Assembly (NCBI GenBank): GCA_015520735.1
Contig: WAPN01000006.1
Location: 124,001-188,000 of the forward strand
DNA length: 64,000 bases
Origin: Desulfurococcales archaeon
GTDB taxonomy: Archaea; Thermoproteota; Thermoprotei_A; Sulfolobales; Desulfurococcaceae
Direction of reading: 5' to 3'
Shown here: positions 9,154 to 18,058 of the stretch, one piece after another
Numbering within the stretch: the stretch's first letter is position 1
Layout: each line of letters opens with the position of its first letter
Program-made: the position numbers and the translations under genes
Notes under the pieces: generated by a model
The model's input: the letters and a program-made list of their open reading frames with translations, nothing else
What the model was told of the DNA's origin: nothing
The model's database searches: none

Positions 9154-11364
9154 CTAAGAGTAAACGGATGGCTTAAGATACTCCCTTGGAAGTCTCTGCC
9201 TTGCCCTCGTCGCCCATTCCTCGTATATCCTTACTATCTCCGGGGTTATTGATGGCTTTACCTTCTCCATCGCTTCTAGGAAATGCCTCATGTGTATCTG
9301 CGTGATATTTATATCCTCTTTGAGCGCTCTCATGGCTGCTTCACGAACGAGCGCTTCTAGATCAGCACCACTATATCCTTCAGTTCTCTGTGCAAGCTCA
9401 TAGAGGTCCACGTCGGGGGCTAACGGCATGTTACGCGTGTGTATCTTTAGTATTTCGAGCCTCGAGTTGACATCAGGTGGCGGCACATAGATGAGCTTAT
9501 CAAATCTTCCTGGCCTCAGCAAGGCCGGGTCTAGTATATCAGGCCTATTGGTCGCCGCTATCACTACTACGTTCTCAAGACCAGATATCCCGTCCATTTC
9601 CGTCAATAACTGACTAACTATTCTCTCGGTAACCCTTGTATCGGCAGCATATCCTCTAGCCGGCGCAATTGCATCGATCTCGTCGAAGAAGATCACTACG
9701 GGCGCGTACATTCTCGCCTTACGGAATATCTCTCTAACAGCCTTCTCTGATTCTCCTACCCATTTGCTTAGGATTTCTGGCCCTCTTACCGCTATGAAGT
9801 TGGCGCCGCTCTCAGTAGCAACAGCCTTAGCCAACAAAGTCTTACCAGTACCTGGAGGGCCATAGAGTAGTATGCCCTTTGGAGGCCTTATGCCGAGACG
9901 CCTGAACACCTCGGGATACTTCATGGGCCATTCAACAGCCTGTTTTAGCTCTTGCTTAGCCTCCTCTAGGCCTCCGATATCGTTCCAGGAGACCTCAGGA
10001 ACTTCAACATAGATCTCTCTTAGACCGCTCGGTACTATCTCTTTATATGCCGCCATGAAGTCCTCCATCCTCACCTCCATTTTCTCGAGTACTTCTGGCG
10101 GTATCGTGTCACTGTCCAGATCTATTTCGGGCAGGTATCTGCGTAGCGCGTTTAAGGCTGCTTCTCTTGCGAGTGCAGCTATGTCGGCGCCGGTGTACCC
10201 ATGCGTTATCTCGGCGAGCTTCTTCAAGTCAACATTGTCTGCCAGAGGCATCCCTCTGGTATGGATCTGTAGTATTTCTAGTCTTCCCTGCTTGTCTGGC
10301 AGCGGTATCTCGATTTCACGGTCGAATCTGCCCGGCCTTCTCAGCGCTGGATCAAGAGCATTTGGTCTGTTAGTCGCCGCTATCACTATTACGTCTCCAC
10401 GGCTCTCAAGACCGTCCATAAGGGCTAATAGCTGTGCCACTACCCTCCTTTCTACTTCGCCCATTACCTCATCTCTCTTCGGAGCAATTGCATCTATCTC
10501 GTCGATAAATATTATCGCTGGAGCGTTCTTCTTTGCTTGCTCAAATATCTCTCTGAGCCTCTGCTCCGACTCGCCGTAAAACTTACTCATTATCTCTGGT
10601 CCGTTTATTGCGATGAAGTAAGCCTCTGACTCATTAGCAACTGCTTTGGCGAGCAATGTCTTGCCCGTACCTGGTGGTCCGTATAGGAGTATGCCTTTAG
10701 GCGGATCTATTCCCAAGCGCTTGAACAGCTCCGGATGCCTCAGTGGAAGTTCAACCATTTCACGTATTTTCCTGATAATATGCTTCATACCACCGATATC
10801 CTCATAAGTTACGCGCGGCACTTTGTAGGCATCCATGGGTTTTTCTAAAAGGACGACGTTCGTTGTTCTCTTGATTATGACAGGGCCTTTTGGCTTCGTG
10901 AAGACTACTTTGAGGGGCAGGCTCTGGCCAAGTATTGGTATCATGACGATATCTTCTTCCATAACAGGCCTGTCGAGGAGCTTGTTCTTGACATAATTGG
11001 CCAGCCTATGATCTGCTGGAGCGAAGTACTTAGCAGGGGCTAGTTTTACAGCAACAGCTGGCGGCACGTTTATTTTCTCAATAACCACCTTGTCACCGAT
11101 CTTCACACCAGCGTTCTGCCTAGTTATATTGTCAAGCCTGATAATGCCTAGTCCGCGGTCCTGAGGCCTCCCCTGTATTACCCTTACAACAGTTCTCCTT
11201 TTCCCCTCGACCACTATTATATCGCCGTTCTCTAGCCCCAGTTTCTCCATTACCTCCGGATCTATGCGCGCAATACCCTTACCCACATCCTTAGGCTCCG
11301 CTTCTAGAACCCTCAATGTGATCTTGTTCTTATCCTTCTTGGAAGAGGCTGATATGTTCACCAA
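9154..11364 (-). CDS. cdc48: CDC48/VCP-type double AAA ATPase
   Basis: The 736-residue product has the full archaeal VAT/CDC48 layout. An N-terminal double-psi barrel and CDC48-2 domain cover about 1-170. The D1 ring has Walker A GPPGTGKT at 229-236 and Walker [10 protein letters not shown]. The D2 ring has Walker A at 502-509 and Walker [10 protein letters not shown]. Second-region-of-homology arginines are visible in RRPGRFD and LRPGRFD. It unfolds proteins, feeding the proteasome or remodelling complexes. A TATA-like GTATTTAAG on the minus strand near 11440-11452 could be its promoter. Confidence 0.97.
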   Translation of the reverse strand: MVNISASSKKDKNKITLRVLEAEPKDVGKGIARIDPEVMEKLGLENGDIIVVEGKRRTVVRVIQGRPQDRGLGIIRLDNITRQNAGVKIGDKVVIEKINVPPAVAVKLAPAKYFAPADHRLANYVKNKLLDRPVMEEDIVMIPILGQSLPLKVVFTKPKGPVIIKRTTNVVLLEKPMDAYKVPRVTYEDIGGMKHIIRKIREMVELPLRHPELFKRLGIDPPKGILLYGPPGTGKTLLAKAVANESEAYFIAINGPEIMSKFYGESEQRLREIFEQAKKNAPAIIFIDEIDAIAPKRDEVMGEVERRVVAQLLALMDGLESRGDVIVIAATNRPNALDPALRRPGRFDREIEIPLPDKQGRLEILQIHTRGMPLADNVDLKKLAEITHGYTGADIAALAREAALNALRRYLPEIDLDSDTIPPEVLEKMEVRMEDFMAAYKEIVPSGLREIYVEVPEVSWNDIGGLEEAKQELKQAVEWPMKYPEVFRRLGIRPPKGILLYGPPGTGKTLLAKAVATESGANFIAVRGPEILSKWVGESEKAVREIFRKARMYAPVVIFFDEIDAIAPARGYAADTRVTERIVSQLLTEMDGISGLENVVVIAATNRPDILDPALLRPGRFDKLIYVPPPDVNSRLEILKIHTRNMPLAPDVDLYELAQRTEGYSGADLEALVREAAMRALKEDINITQIHMRHFLEAMEKVKPSITPEIVRIYEEWATRARQRLPREYLKPSVYS

Positions 11365-11502
11365 TCCCTACACCTTAAACAGTAGTAAACACATATGAAC
11401 TAATAATAAGCATCATCCTACGGTTAGAGAATCGTATAATCCCCTTAAATACTATTGTTAACAAAAGAGTTCACGCTATTATTACGGGCGTAATAAAAAC
11501 CG

Positions 11503-11778
11503 TTACTCGCTAATCCTGTGTACTGCTTCTACCTCTACCTGGCTTACTCCCTCGACACCCATGACAGTCTTCTCAAGCGGCTCTGTGCCTCCTTCAGTCT
11601 CCTCGGGTATGAATATATATAGCCTAAGAGCTTTCAGGCCAAACGCGATGGGCTCAATATCGTATCCCTTAACCTCGTAGCCCTCCGGTAGGGCCTCGGC
11701 GATCTTGTTCTTGAGTTCTTCTAGGTCAATATTTATATCTTCGGGTAGAACCTTTAGAAGTACAAGCACCTTAGCCAT
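11503..11778 (-). CDS. ef1b: Translation elongation factor EF-1 beta
   Basis: The 91-residue product is the whole archaeal aEF-1 beta, the nucleotide exchange factor of EF-1A. Diagnostic stretches are MAKVLVLLKVLPEDINIDLE, the central IEPIAFGLKALRLYIFIPEE and the ending VEGVSQVEVEAVHRI. It follows the zinc-ribbon gene 19 bases downstream on the same strand, and the two are commonly paired in archaea. Confidence 0.95.
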   Translation of the reverse strand: MAKVLVLLKVLPEDINIDLEELKNKIAEALPEGYEVKGYDIEPIAFGLKALRLYIFIPEETEGGTEPLEKTVMGVEGVSQVEVEAVHRISE

Positions 11779-11797
11779 ACATGTACACCTCTCCTAG

Positions 11798-12016
11798 TTA
11801 TGGGCCCCTGAACCCACAGTTGGGGCATACATATGGGACGGATAGCTTTCTACACTTCTTGCATCTTCTTATAATTACTTGTCCACAGTTTGGGCAGATA
11901 AATGCTGTACCGTGTTCGTGGGGCGGGATTATTCGGTGACAACTACTGCATACTGGCGGCGAAGCAGCCTCCAGCAATGATATGTTCCCCGTCTCCAGAG
12001 TGTATTTCGCACCCAT
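11798..12016 (-). CDS. Zinc-ribbon RNA-binding protein (COG2888 type)
   Basis: The 72-residue product has four CxxC-type knuckles: [22 protein letters not shown] and CPNCGFRGP. This matches the small archaeal zinc-ribbon protein assigned to translation and found upstream of EF-1 beta, as here. Two zinc sites are expected. The first 20 residues are less conserved, so the true start could be downstream. Confidence 0.82.
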   Translation of the reverse strand: MGAKYTLETGNISLLEAASPPVCSSCHRIIPPHEHGTAFICPNCGQVIIRRCKKCRKLSVPYVCPNCGFRGP

Positions 12017-12132
12017 TTCCAGTCACTCCCACAACGCACTTCTACTATGCTATCCGATAATCTTTTAGGGAGACTTAAAAAAGTATTCCAAACTACTCCC
12101 GAGTAATGTGTCCTGTATAAACGGTGACTAGG

Positions 12133-12495
12133 ATGATCAACGGTGATTATAAGCAGGTAATAGTTGTACGAACAGATATACGTATGAGTAAGGGCAAATT
12201 AGCCGTTCAGGTGGCACATGCCTCTGTGATAGCCGCGTTCACGGCCTATAGAGAATATAGAAATTGGTTCGATAAATGGTGGGCTACTGGTCAGAAAAAA
12301 GTTGCGTTAAAAGGTGGTGACGAGAAAGAACTCTTAGCGATAGCTGACCAGGCCATGCGCTCTGATCTACCGGTAGGTATAGCTAGGGATGCTGGCCTCA
12401 CAGAGCTTCCTCCTGGGACTCTCACGGCAGTCGCGATCGGGCCTGCTCCAGCGGATAAAATAGACCGTATAACGGGGAGGCTAAAACTACTATGA
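12133..12495 (+). CDS. pth2: Peptidyl-tRNA hydrolase, archaeal Pth2 type
   Basis: The 120-residue product shows the Pth2 core: KQVIVVRTDIRMSKGKLAVQ, VAHASVIAAF, a middle helix pair, DAGLTELPPGTLTAVAIGPA and a final DKIDRITGRLKLL. It recycles peptidyl-tRNA released from ribosomes. ATG 12133 is chosen because GGTGA lies 5 bases ahead; an upstream in-frame GTG falls in that ribosome binding site. A TATA-like GACTTAAAAAAG lies near 12073-12084. The stop overlaps the start of truD by four bases (ATGA). Confidence 0.94.
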   Translation: MINGDYKQVIVVRTDIRMSKGKLAVQVAHASVIAAFTAYREYRNWFDKWWATGQKKVALKGGDEKELLAIADQAMRSDLPVGIARDAGLTELPPGTLTAVAIGPAPADKIDRITGRLKLL

Positions 12496-13580
12496 TCAGA
12501 TCTAATAGGCTTATAGATCATATCACTGGGATCAAATACTATCTACTCAGTACATATATTGATTATCCATTCAGGCATACTGAAAAAACCTTCTATGTGG
12601 AAGAGATCGTTGACCTCGAGGGCCTCGGATTTACAGAAGAGAAAACAGATTACACATTATTTTTGATGACTAAGAGGAACATCGAGACAATAAAAGCGAT
12701 AGAGATCATTGCACGAGTGCTCGGTATACCTTCCTCGAACATATACTATCTTGGCCTAAAGGACAAGCATGCCACATCGAAACAATATATCTTCGTAAAA
12801 ACAGCTATTCTAAGGAGAAAACCTCCTGAAAGCCTCTACGATGATATGATAAGGCTTCGACACATCGGTTTCGTTAGGCGGAAGCCTTCGAGAAAGTTCC
12901 TCTTAGGGAACAAATTCAAGATCATTATTGAAAACAAAGATGTAGTTAAAGACCTAGAATCAATGATGAGAGAAATTACTTCTCTCGGTCTTCCCAATTA
13001 TTATGGCTACCAGAGATTCGGTGTAAGAAGACCAAATTCACACATTCTCGGAAAATTTCTTCTACTTAACCGATACGATCTCTTTATAGAAGAGCTCCTG
13101 AGCACTATTTACTCTTATGAGGACGATGAAGAAATAGTTGCTAGGTGTGCAAAAAGGTTTTCAGGAAAACGTTTTATCTATGAGGAATTATTTTCTTCAG
13201 TGTACAAGCTCTTCAAGACGAGTACATCAAGAAAGCGTATTCTAACATTATTGCTGGAAGCATATCTATCATATCTGTTTAACGCGCTACTGAATAAGAT
13301 AATTGAGGATTATGGATGGAGCGCACTAAACAAGGTTTACCCTGTAGCATCTTGTAGAGATTCCCAGATATACTACGGTGAAATACTTGTTTCTGAGAAT
13401 ATACCATATGATCTCCTCAAGGTCGTTCCATGCTGGTTTAGAACAGGGATCCTTATTCCAAAGAATGTGTCAGTCTATAGATTCGATGAAAGAGCATTCC
13501 TTGAGTTCGAGCTAGGAGTAGGAGAATACGCCTCAGTAGTTCTCAGAGAGATTTTTAAGAATAAATATATGTTATATTAG
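12492..13580 (+). CDS. truD: tRNA pseudouridine synthase D
   Basis: The 362-residue product belongs to the TruD/Pus7 family. The catalytic Asp is in YLGLKDKHATSKQY (about 94-107), and the RNA-binding motif NYYGYQRFG is near 170. TruD modifies U13 of tRNA; in archaea homologues can also act on U35. It is translationally coupled to pth2 through an ATGA overlap. The protein is slightly shorter than many archaeal members (often above 400 residues), mainly in the insert region. Confidence 0.9.
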   Translation: MIRSNRLIDHITGIKYYLLSTYIDYPFRHTEKTFYVEEIVDLEGLGFTEEKTDYTLFLMTKRNIETIKAIEIIARVLGIPSSNIYYLGLKDKHATSKQYIFVKTAILRRKPPESLYDDMIRLRHIGFVRRKPSRKFLLGNKFKIIIENKDVVKDLESMMREITSLGLPNYYGYQRFGVRRPNSHILGKFLLLNRYDLFIEELLSTIYSYEDDEEIVARCAKRFSGKRFIYEELFSSVYKLFKTSTSRKRILTLLLEAYLSYLFNALLNKIIEDYGWSALNKVYPVASCRDSQIYYGEILVSENIPYDLLKVVPCWFRTGILIPKNVSVYRFDERAFLEFELGVGEYASVVLREIFKNKYMLY

Positions 13581-13588
13581 GATGCCTG

Positions 13589-14089
13589 TTACTCAAACCT
13601 TATCCTTACAGGGCGGCCGAGAAGCTCTGACAATATTTCCTCCAGATATTTCCTCTTGCCAGCCAAAAATCTCTGGTCTTGCCTAGAGATCCTTATGACC
13701 GTCTGCTCCGATCCATCAGGTAACCATAGAGTGTTTATACCTAGGAGACTCGCAGGATAGATTAACTGCTCAACAATCCTCTTTTTCTCCGGAGAATAAT
13801 TGACAACTCTGACCCTTGCTCTAAGCTTGCTTGACAACTTCTTGCTCAACCGCTCAAGTATCTCCATATCGTTTATCCCACGTATCAGTATCACTATGAA
13901 GCTATCATACTTGTATGAGCGAACATATTCCCCCTGATCTCTTAGCTCCTTGATCTGCTCCTCGATCTCCATTAGCGATTTAATTATCGGTATTTCGTAC
14001 TCCTTAACGATCCCCGTGTCTACTTTGCGCTGGCAGCTGGGACAGAGTATGCCGCTACGTACACATATTCTATCGAGCGGGTACCTCAA
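13589..14089 (-). CDS. KH-type RNA-binding protein, NusA-like
   Basis: The 166-residue product starts with a short Cys pair region (CVRSGILCPSCQ), followed by a helical linker and a KH-like fold containing the conserved stretch LIYPASLLGINTLWLPDGSEQ. This resembles the archaeal NusA-like KH proteins that accompany transcription and translation genes. Its exact role is unknown. It converges with truD with only 8 bases between the genes. Confidence 0.6.
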   Translation of the reverse strand: MRYPLDRICVRSGILCPSCQRKVDTGIVKEYEIPIIKSLMEIEEQIKELRDQGEYVRSYKYDSFIVILIRGINDMEILERLSKKLSSKLRARVRVVNYSPEKKRIVEQLIYPASLLGINTLWLPDGSEQTVIRISRQDQRFLAGKRKYLEEILSELLGRPVRIRFE

Positions 14090-14174
14090 TGCTTCCTCCT
14101 CACCGTCCGCCCATTACTCCGTTTCATTCACAGTTAGGTCTAGATAAGTTAGTAGAGTATATTAATGGTATCCC

Positions 14175-14400
14175 TAGGTATTCCTGCAAAGCAGGCATTG
14201 AGGAAAAGGGGAAAACATTATGTTTCCTCGGTAACCGGTGCAACAATCATCCCGCCCGGTCTCGAGGAGAAGGCACCTCATCGGAACATTATACGAGCAA
14301 TGGATTGAAGGCCGGGAACCCCCGAGTCATCCCATGCCTGTTCGGCAGATGTCGCTCGGGGAGCGGGGGACATTCACCATTATCGTTTTCTCCTGATAAA
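14175..14400. ncRNA. Unidentified structured RNA candidate
   Basis: Between the KH gene and the nucleotidyltransferase gene lies about 400 bases without a convincing protein. Three hairpins are clear. CCTGC/GCAGG sits at 14183-14195. A two-tier stem TTTCCTCG/CGAGGAGA enclosing ACCGG/CCGGT spans 14223-14270. A long hairpin at 14320-14361 has stems CCCCGAG/CTCGGGG, CATC/GATG and TGCC/GGCA. The strand is unclear because hairpins are palindromic; a TATA-like box exists on each side. I saw neither SRP RNA (GGAAGG...AGCA apex) nor RNase P RNA (GAGGAAAGUC, ACAGAA) signatures. Confidence 0.4.
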
Positions 14401-14425
14401 TTATTTTTGGCCCCAGAGCAAATCC

Positions 14426-14490
14426 TCGTTATGATGAGGTATTCCGGCGGAACTGAGCTTTGGCGATGATGTACTCTTCGCTGACCCGAC
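14426..14490 (+). ncRNA. C/D box sRNA candidate
   Basis: All four boxes can be placed in order: C ATGATGA 14431-14437, D' CTGA 14453-14456, C' GCGATGA 14463-14469 (one mismatch) and D CTGA 14481-14484. The spacers are 15 and 11 bases, close to the archaeal norm of about 12. Such RNAs guide 2'-O-methylation of rRNA or tRNA; the base pairing with the fifth guide base before D or D' would be methylated. The terminal stem is weak. It ends just before the 3' end of the convergent gene at 14492. Confidence 0.5.
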
Positions 14491-14491
14491 A

Positions 14492-15046
14492 CTACTTGAT
14501 CTTCAGTCCTATACTGGCCAGCCTGTTCTTTATGAGCATTTGTTCTTCTCGTGGGAACAGCTTAATAGTTTTCTCGATAAGCTTTAGATCAATCTTCTTC
14601 AGCTTCTTCATATAAGTGGAGAGCTTCTCTAAATCAATGCCTTGCCTGGCTTTTAATACAAAATATTCTTCTTGCCTAATAAATTTGACCTTATATCCCT
14701 CAAGCTTAATACTTCTAGCAGATTCGAGTATCTCTAGAGGAATGTTGAAATCCATAAAGTTCTCATAGACCTCAATTATGATCTCCTTATCTCCCACCAA
14801 CGCTATGAACCTGGGCGTACCTATATCAGTAGTAGTATAACCCCATCTCTCCTTCTCGGCTATTTCTCCGTAGAACTCCTGCTCGATAAGAGGACTTGGT
14901 TCCAAGGCATATAAATCTACGTCTCCACGAAACGTCCTGGTTTTTAGTGCCAGCTGCACGACTGTATCTCCTATGATCACATAGTCTACACCGTGATCGA
15001 TAAGCCTACCTAGGACAAACGCTAGTTCTTTCAGACCATAACCCAT
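14492..15046 (-). CDS. Nucleotidyltransferase-fold protein
   Basis: The 184-residue product has a Pol-beta-type nucleotidyltransferase core in degenerate form. DYVIIGDTVVQLAL replaces the GS motif, RGDVDLYAL gives the DxD, and IIIEVYENFMDFN may carry the third strand. This resembles AbiEii-like and archaeal minimal nucleotidyltransferases. Helical C-terminal residues 130-184 are rich in Lys and Leu. Substrate and partner are unknown; no HEPN partner gene is adjacent, so it is not a standard MNT/HEPN toxin pair. Confidence 0.6.
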   Translation of the reverse strand: MGYGLKELAFVLGRLIDHGVDYVIIGDTVVQLALKTRTFRGDVDLYALEPSPLIEQEFYGEIAEKERWGYTTTDIGTPRFIALVGDKEIIIEVYENFMDFNIPLEILESARSIKLEGYKVKFIRQEEYFVLKARQGIDLEKLSTYMKKLKKIDLKLIEKTIKLFPREEQMLIKNRLASIGLKIK

Positions 15047-15160
15047 TACCCGTCACCCTCACGAGTCATGATAGTATTTCATAAATGCTAATTTAAAATA
15101 TGGGTGCCCCTAAGGAGAAAACTATATAGAGACAACTACCTAGGAGAACAATTATTGGAT

Positions 15161-15257
15161 GGGCCCGTAGCCTAGCCAGGATAGGGCGCCGGCCTCCTAA
15201 GCACATTTCGACCGCAGGGCCAGCCGGAGACCCGGGGTTCGAATCCCCGCGGGCCCG
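15161..15257 (+). tRNA. tRNA-Arg, anticodon CCU, with a 22-base intron
   Basis: Acceptor strands GGGCCCG/CGGGCCC enclose a standard cloverleaf. The anticodon stem CCGGC (15189-15193) pairs with GCCGG (15223-15227), and the anticodon CCT is at 15196-15198. A 22-base intron occupies 15200-15221, directly after position 37, the canonical bulge-helix-bulge site. The discriminator is G15257 and CCA is not encoded, unlike the other tRNAs here. The first 21 bases are identical to tRNA-Arg(UCG) at 20305. A TATA candidate CTATATAGA lies near 15122-15130. Confidence 0.93.
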
Positions 15258-15281
15258 CATAATCCATTCTCTTACACTAGC

Positions 15282-15638
15282 TCAGATACATTGTTCCGCC
15301 TTCAGACTGATCACATATGCTCCAGCTATCACTGCAATAAACCATAATTCTAGGAACAAGTAACCGAAACATACTGGCCCGACACGGGTTAGTACGAGCC
15401 ATAGAACTCCTATAAAGTATGCGATCAGGGTCACTATACCGTGGAAGATCCCGGCTCTCCTTACGCGTTGTTCACTACCACCTATCTTCATCCAGCCTGT
15501 TGGTAGCGGCAACCAGTCGAAGAAGGCTGCTATAAGGAACAAGAATTTAATATTATAGATGACGGCTGTTATGAAGAATATACCTGCTATAGCTACACAT
15601 ATCAGTGTTTTCGACATATTGGATATCAATATTTTCAT
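15282..15638 (-). CDS. Small membrane protein of unknown function
   Basis: The 118-residue product has about three to four hydrophobic helices: TLICVAIAGIFFITAVIY, FLFLIAAFFDWL, FHGIVTLIAYFIGVLWLVL and LFLELWFIAVIAGAYVI. A short polar, positively charged loop (EQRVRRAG) lies between the second and third. No family was recognised. It sits between tRNA-Arg(CCU) and the oxidoreductase operon on the same strand as the latter. Confidence 0.6.
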   Translation of the reverse strand: MKILISNMSKTLICVAIAGIFFITAVIYNIKFLFLIAAFFDWLPLPTGWMKIGGSEQRVRRAGIFHGIVTLIAYFIGVLWLVLTRVGPVCFGYLFLELWFIAVIAGAYVISLKAEQCI

Positions 15639-15707
15639 CTCCTGCGGAACCGGTTTTTGTTTAAAAATAGGAAGAGATAGTCTAAAACTTTTTAGATATA
15701 TTCATAC

Positions 15708-16886
15708 CTAGGAGAACATTGTATGTATATCGTAGTATATCTGCCACGCCTTATTTCTAATCTTATTGCTAAAGCCTATGGCTTCATAGCCTATCGGTGT
15801 TTGATCTTGAAGTACTGTGCAACTAGCATAACTAGGTGTTTCCTCGCACTTTATAGTCGGTGAGAGGCCAAGAGATTCAGCTTCCTTCAAGCTCAGCCCT
15901 ACCCTGACCACGTGTGCTCCACCGATATTCTCATATATTGTTGGCACGATCCCTCTTGTCTCCTTCCTAGTCCCTGTAATGTTCCTCGCTATGATCCTAG
16001 CATAATGAGCGGCAATAAAGCCGAGGGGCCTATACACTTCCTTCCCAGTTATCAGGTCATGGCTTAATGCACAATCTCCAGTGGCATAGATGCCGTCAAT
16101 ACTCGTCACACCATTTCTTCCTATCTTTATCGCTCCACGCAGCATCTCAATACCTGATCCTTTAACCAGCTCGGTGTTCGGCCTTACACCCGTGGCAAAC
16201 ACAACTACGTCTACTGGCTCGATCCTCCCAGAGACTTTTATCTCCCTAGCAGTTTTACCACCTATGATCCCCTCAACCCTTGACCTCGTACGTATCTTAA
16301 TACCTTTGCTCACCAGGTATTTCTTCAGTTTAGTAGATAATGGATGATCTATCACTCCCGGCAAAATATCTTCCATAAGCTCATAGACAGTAACTCGTAC
16401 ACCAAGCCTATTGAGCGCCGTTGCCGCTGAGAGACCGACCAGCCCTGCGCCGATCACTGCCACTCTTGCTGTTCTAGGTATCTTGGATAGTTTCTTCAAG
16501 TCCTCGAGATCATAGAATGTCATAACGTTTTTCAGTTCAGTCCCTTTTAATGGTGGTATGAACGGCTTCCCGCCGGTGGCGATCACGATGCTATCATATG
16601 TGATCTCACCGTTATGTCTTAGTACAACTGTCTTGTTACTGATGTTGAGTCTTATGGCTACATCTTGTAGGATTTTCACTCCTTTATCTAGGAGCGTGTT
16701 ATATATTCCTATATAGGCGTAATCGATCGATAATTTCTCGCCGAGAATTTCTGCAAGTCGATGTTTCGAGTACGGTGGCCATTCCGCGGCAACTAGTACT
16801 ATATTGCTTGGCTTATAACCATATTTTACCAGATAATATGCAGTATATAATCCTCCTATTCCTCCCCCAATTATAACTGTCTTCAC
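15708..16886 (-). CDS. FAD-dependent NAD(P) oxidoreductase, likely AorC-like partner of the tungsten enzyme
   Basis: The 392-residue product is a two-dinucleotide-fold flavoprotein. The N-terminal FAD motif is VIIGGGIGGLYTAYYL, a second NAD(P) motif VIGAGLVGLSAATAL lies near 142-156, and FAD closure GVTSIDGIYATGDCA is near 257-271. The active-site region has PPYSKHRLAEIL and no redox cysteine, so it is closer to the NirB/rubredoxin-reductase type than to CoA-disulfide or sulfur reductases. As the last gene of the AOR operon, 7 bases after a ferredoxin gene, it probably passes electrons between the ferredoxin subunits and NAD(P). Confidence 0.82.
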   Translation of the reverse strand: MKTVIIGGGIGGLYTAYYLVKYGYKPSNIVLVAAEWPPYSKHRLAEILGEKLSIDYAYIGIYNTLLDKGVKILQDVAIRLNISNKTVVLRHNGEITYDSIVIATGGKPFIPPLKGTELKNVMTFYDLEDLKKLSKIPRTARVAVIGAGLVGLSAATALNRLGVRVTVYELMEDILPGVIDHPLSTKLKKYLVSKGIKIRTRSRVEGIIGGKTAREIKVSGRIEPVDVVVFATGVRPNTELVKGSGIEMLRGAIKIGRNGVTSIDGIYATGDCALSHDLITGKEVYRPLGFIAAHYARIIARNITGTRKETRGIVPTIYENIGGAHVVRVGLSLKEAESLGLSPTIKCEETPSYASCTVLQDQTPIGYEAIGFSNKIRNKAWQIYYDIHTMFS

Positions 16887-16893
16887 GGCACGC

Positions 16894-17370
16894 TCACCCC
16901 CTGCCTATTATTTCTAGGTACTCGTACACTGTTCTCGTAGCACCTCCTACGCGCCTCATCTTCACCAAGTGTGCTGGGAGATATCTTATGGCACCAGTAG
17001 GACATACTTTTACACATTCTGGGTCTCCGCCGCAGAGATCACATTTGACCAGTTCACCGCCATAAGATTCCCTGATCGCGCCGAAGGGGCAGACAGATAC
17101 ACATGCTTTGCATGTGGTGCATTTTGACTGATCTAGTATAACGCGTCCATTCTCAACATGCAGGGCATCGAATTCGCAGACGTTGACACACGGTGCTGGT
17201 TCACAATGTCTACACACAGCTATATCTACGACTACTCCTTTCTCCACCACTATTGTTATCATGGCCTGTCTTTCATCAATTACACCTCCTCTGGCAAGAG
17301 AGCAGGCAAACACGCATCTCATACACGCATTACATTTCTCCGGATCTATATCGAGCACGTGCTTGACCAC
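16894..17370 (-). CDS. Polyferredoxin subunit with four [4Fe-4S] motifs (AorA-like, copy 2)
   Basis: The 158-residue product contains 16 cysteines in four sets: CNACMRCVFAC, CRHCEPAPCVNVC, CTTCKACVSVC and CDLCGGDPECVKVC. This pattern fits four cubane clusters, as in HycB/AorA-type electron-transfer subunits. It is a paralogue of the gene at 17478-18053 and shares with it a perfect 46-base stretch. It lies between that gene and the FAD oxidoreductase, and probably forms part of the electron wire of the tungsten enzyme. Confidence 0.88.
   Translation of the reverse strand: MVKHVLDIDPEKCNACMRCVFACSLARGGVIDERQAMITIVVEKGVVVDIAVCRHCEPAPCVNVCEFDALHVENGRVILDQSKCTTCKACVSVCPFGAIRESYGGELVKCDLCGGDPECVKVCPTGAIRYLPAHLVKMRRVGGATRTVYEYLEIIGRG
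17003..17048. repeat. 46-base direct repeat, copy A (inside ferredoxin 2)
   Basis: This stretch is identical, base for base, to 17674-17719 in the paralogous ferredoxin gene. It encodes the fourth cluster motif. Neighbouring sequence in the two genes is much more diverged, which suggests local gene conversion. Confidence 0.9.
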
Positions 17371-17477
17371 TACCGATCATCTCTCTCCCTTATACAAACA
17401 AACCCCTATGCCACATCCTCCAACACTATCTAACCAGAGAGTTGATCAGAAGGGAAGAGAAAAAAATTGTGTTAAGG

Positions 17478-18053
17478 TTAGATATTGAGCTTCTTCCTCT
17501 CCTCCCAGATCCTATACAGAGTCTTGACAGCCTCTTCGGCCTCCTTTACCCTATTGCCAGCAGGTACTTCAACACCTTTCTCGAGAACCTCATAGACTAT
17601 TCCAACAGACTTGCCCTTCTTCAGCTTTCTTACAACCTCGTATTCTGGACCATAGAATATTGCTCCGTGCGGGCATACTTTTACACATTCTGGGTCTCCG
17701 CCGCAGAGATCACATTTGATAGGCTCGGCTTTCACAGTCAATGAGATGGCTCCGAACGGGCAGGCATATACACACTCGCGGCAACCTATACACTTGTTAT
17801 AATCTATAAGCCATGCACCCGTCTTCTCGTCAAAGTATATCGCGTTAGCGGGGCATGCACGTGCACATAGTGCATCGTTGCACTGCAGGCAGAATACTGG
17901 TGTTGATGCCTGTATCTCGGGCTTCGTAATAATCGTTATCCTTGACAGGTACGGGTTAACCACGCCGTAGTATTTGATACTGCATGCTAGTTCGCATAGA
18001 TGGCATCCAGTACATTTCTCATAATCTACGGCTAGGATATATCTATGGGCCAT
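17478..18053 (-). CDS. Polyferredoxin subunit with four [4Fe-4S] motifs (AorA-like, copy 1)
   Basis: The 191-residue product has 16 cysteines in four sets: CTGCHLCELAC, CLQCNDALCARAC, CIGCRECVYAC and CDLCGGDPECVKVC. A 40-residue charged C-terminal tail (VKEAEEAVKTLYRIWEERKK) is absent from its paralogue. ATG 18053 is chosen because GGTGAT lies just ahead and overlaps the stop of the AOR gene, coupling the two. The frame is open further upstream, but that part is only antisense-like overlap with AOR. It is probably the direct electron acceptor of the tungsten subunit. Confidence 0.9.
   Translation of the reverse strand: MAHRYILAVDYEKCTGCHLCELACSIKYYGVVNPYLSRITIITKPEIQASTPVFCLQCNDALCARACPANAIYFDEKTGAWLIDYNKCIGCRECVYACPFGAISLTVKAEPIKCDLCGGDPECVKVCPHGAIFYGPEYEVVRKLKKGKSVGIVYEVLEKGVEVPAGNRVKEAEEAVKTLYRIWEERKKLNI
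17674..17719. repeat. 46-base direct repeat, copy B (inside ferredoxin 1)
   Basis: This is the partner of 17003-17048, 671 bases away in the same orientation, with all 46 bases identical. Confidence 0.9.
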
Positions 18054-18058
18054 CACGA

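Noticed and set aside
14175-14400. SRP RNA or RNase P RNA
   Set aside because: Neither the SRP helix 8 apex nor the conserved RNase P core words were found on either strand, and GC content is lower than expected for these RNAs in a hyperthermophile.
14089-14469. Forward 126-codon reading frame over the structured region
   Set aside because: Composition follows the hairpins, there is no ribosome binding site or recognisable motif, and the frame crosses the C/D box candidate.
15708-16886. CoA-dependent NAD(P)H sulfur reductase (NSR) assignment for the flavoprotein
   Set aside because: The family's redox cysteine near the N-terminus is missing; the loop reads PPYSKHRLAEIL. Operon context also favours the AOR partner role.
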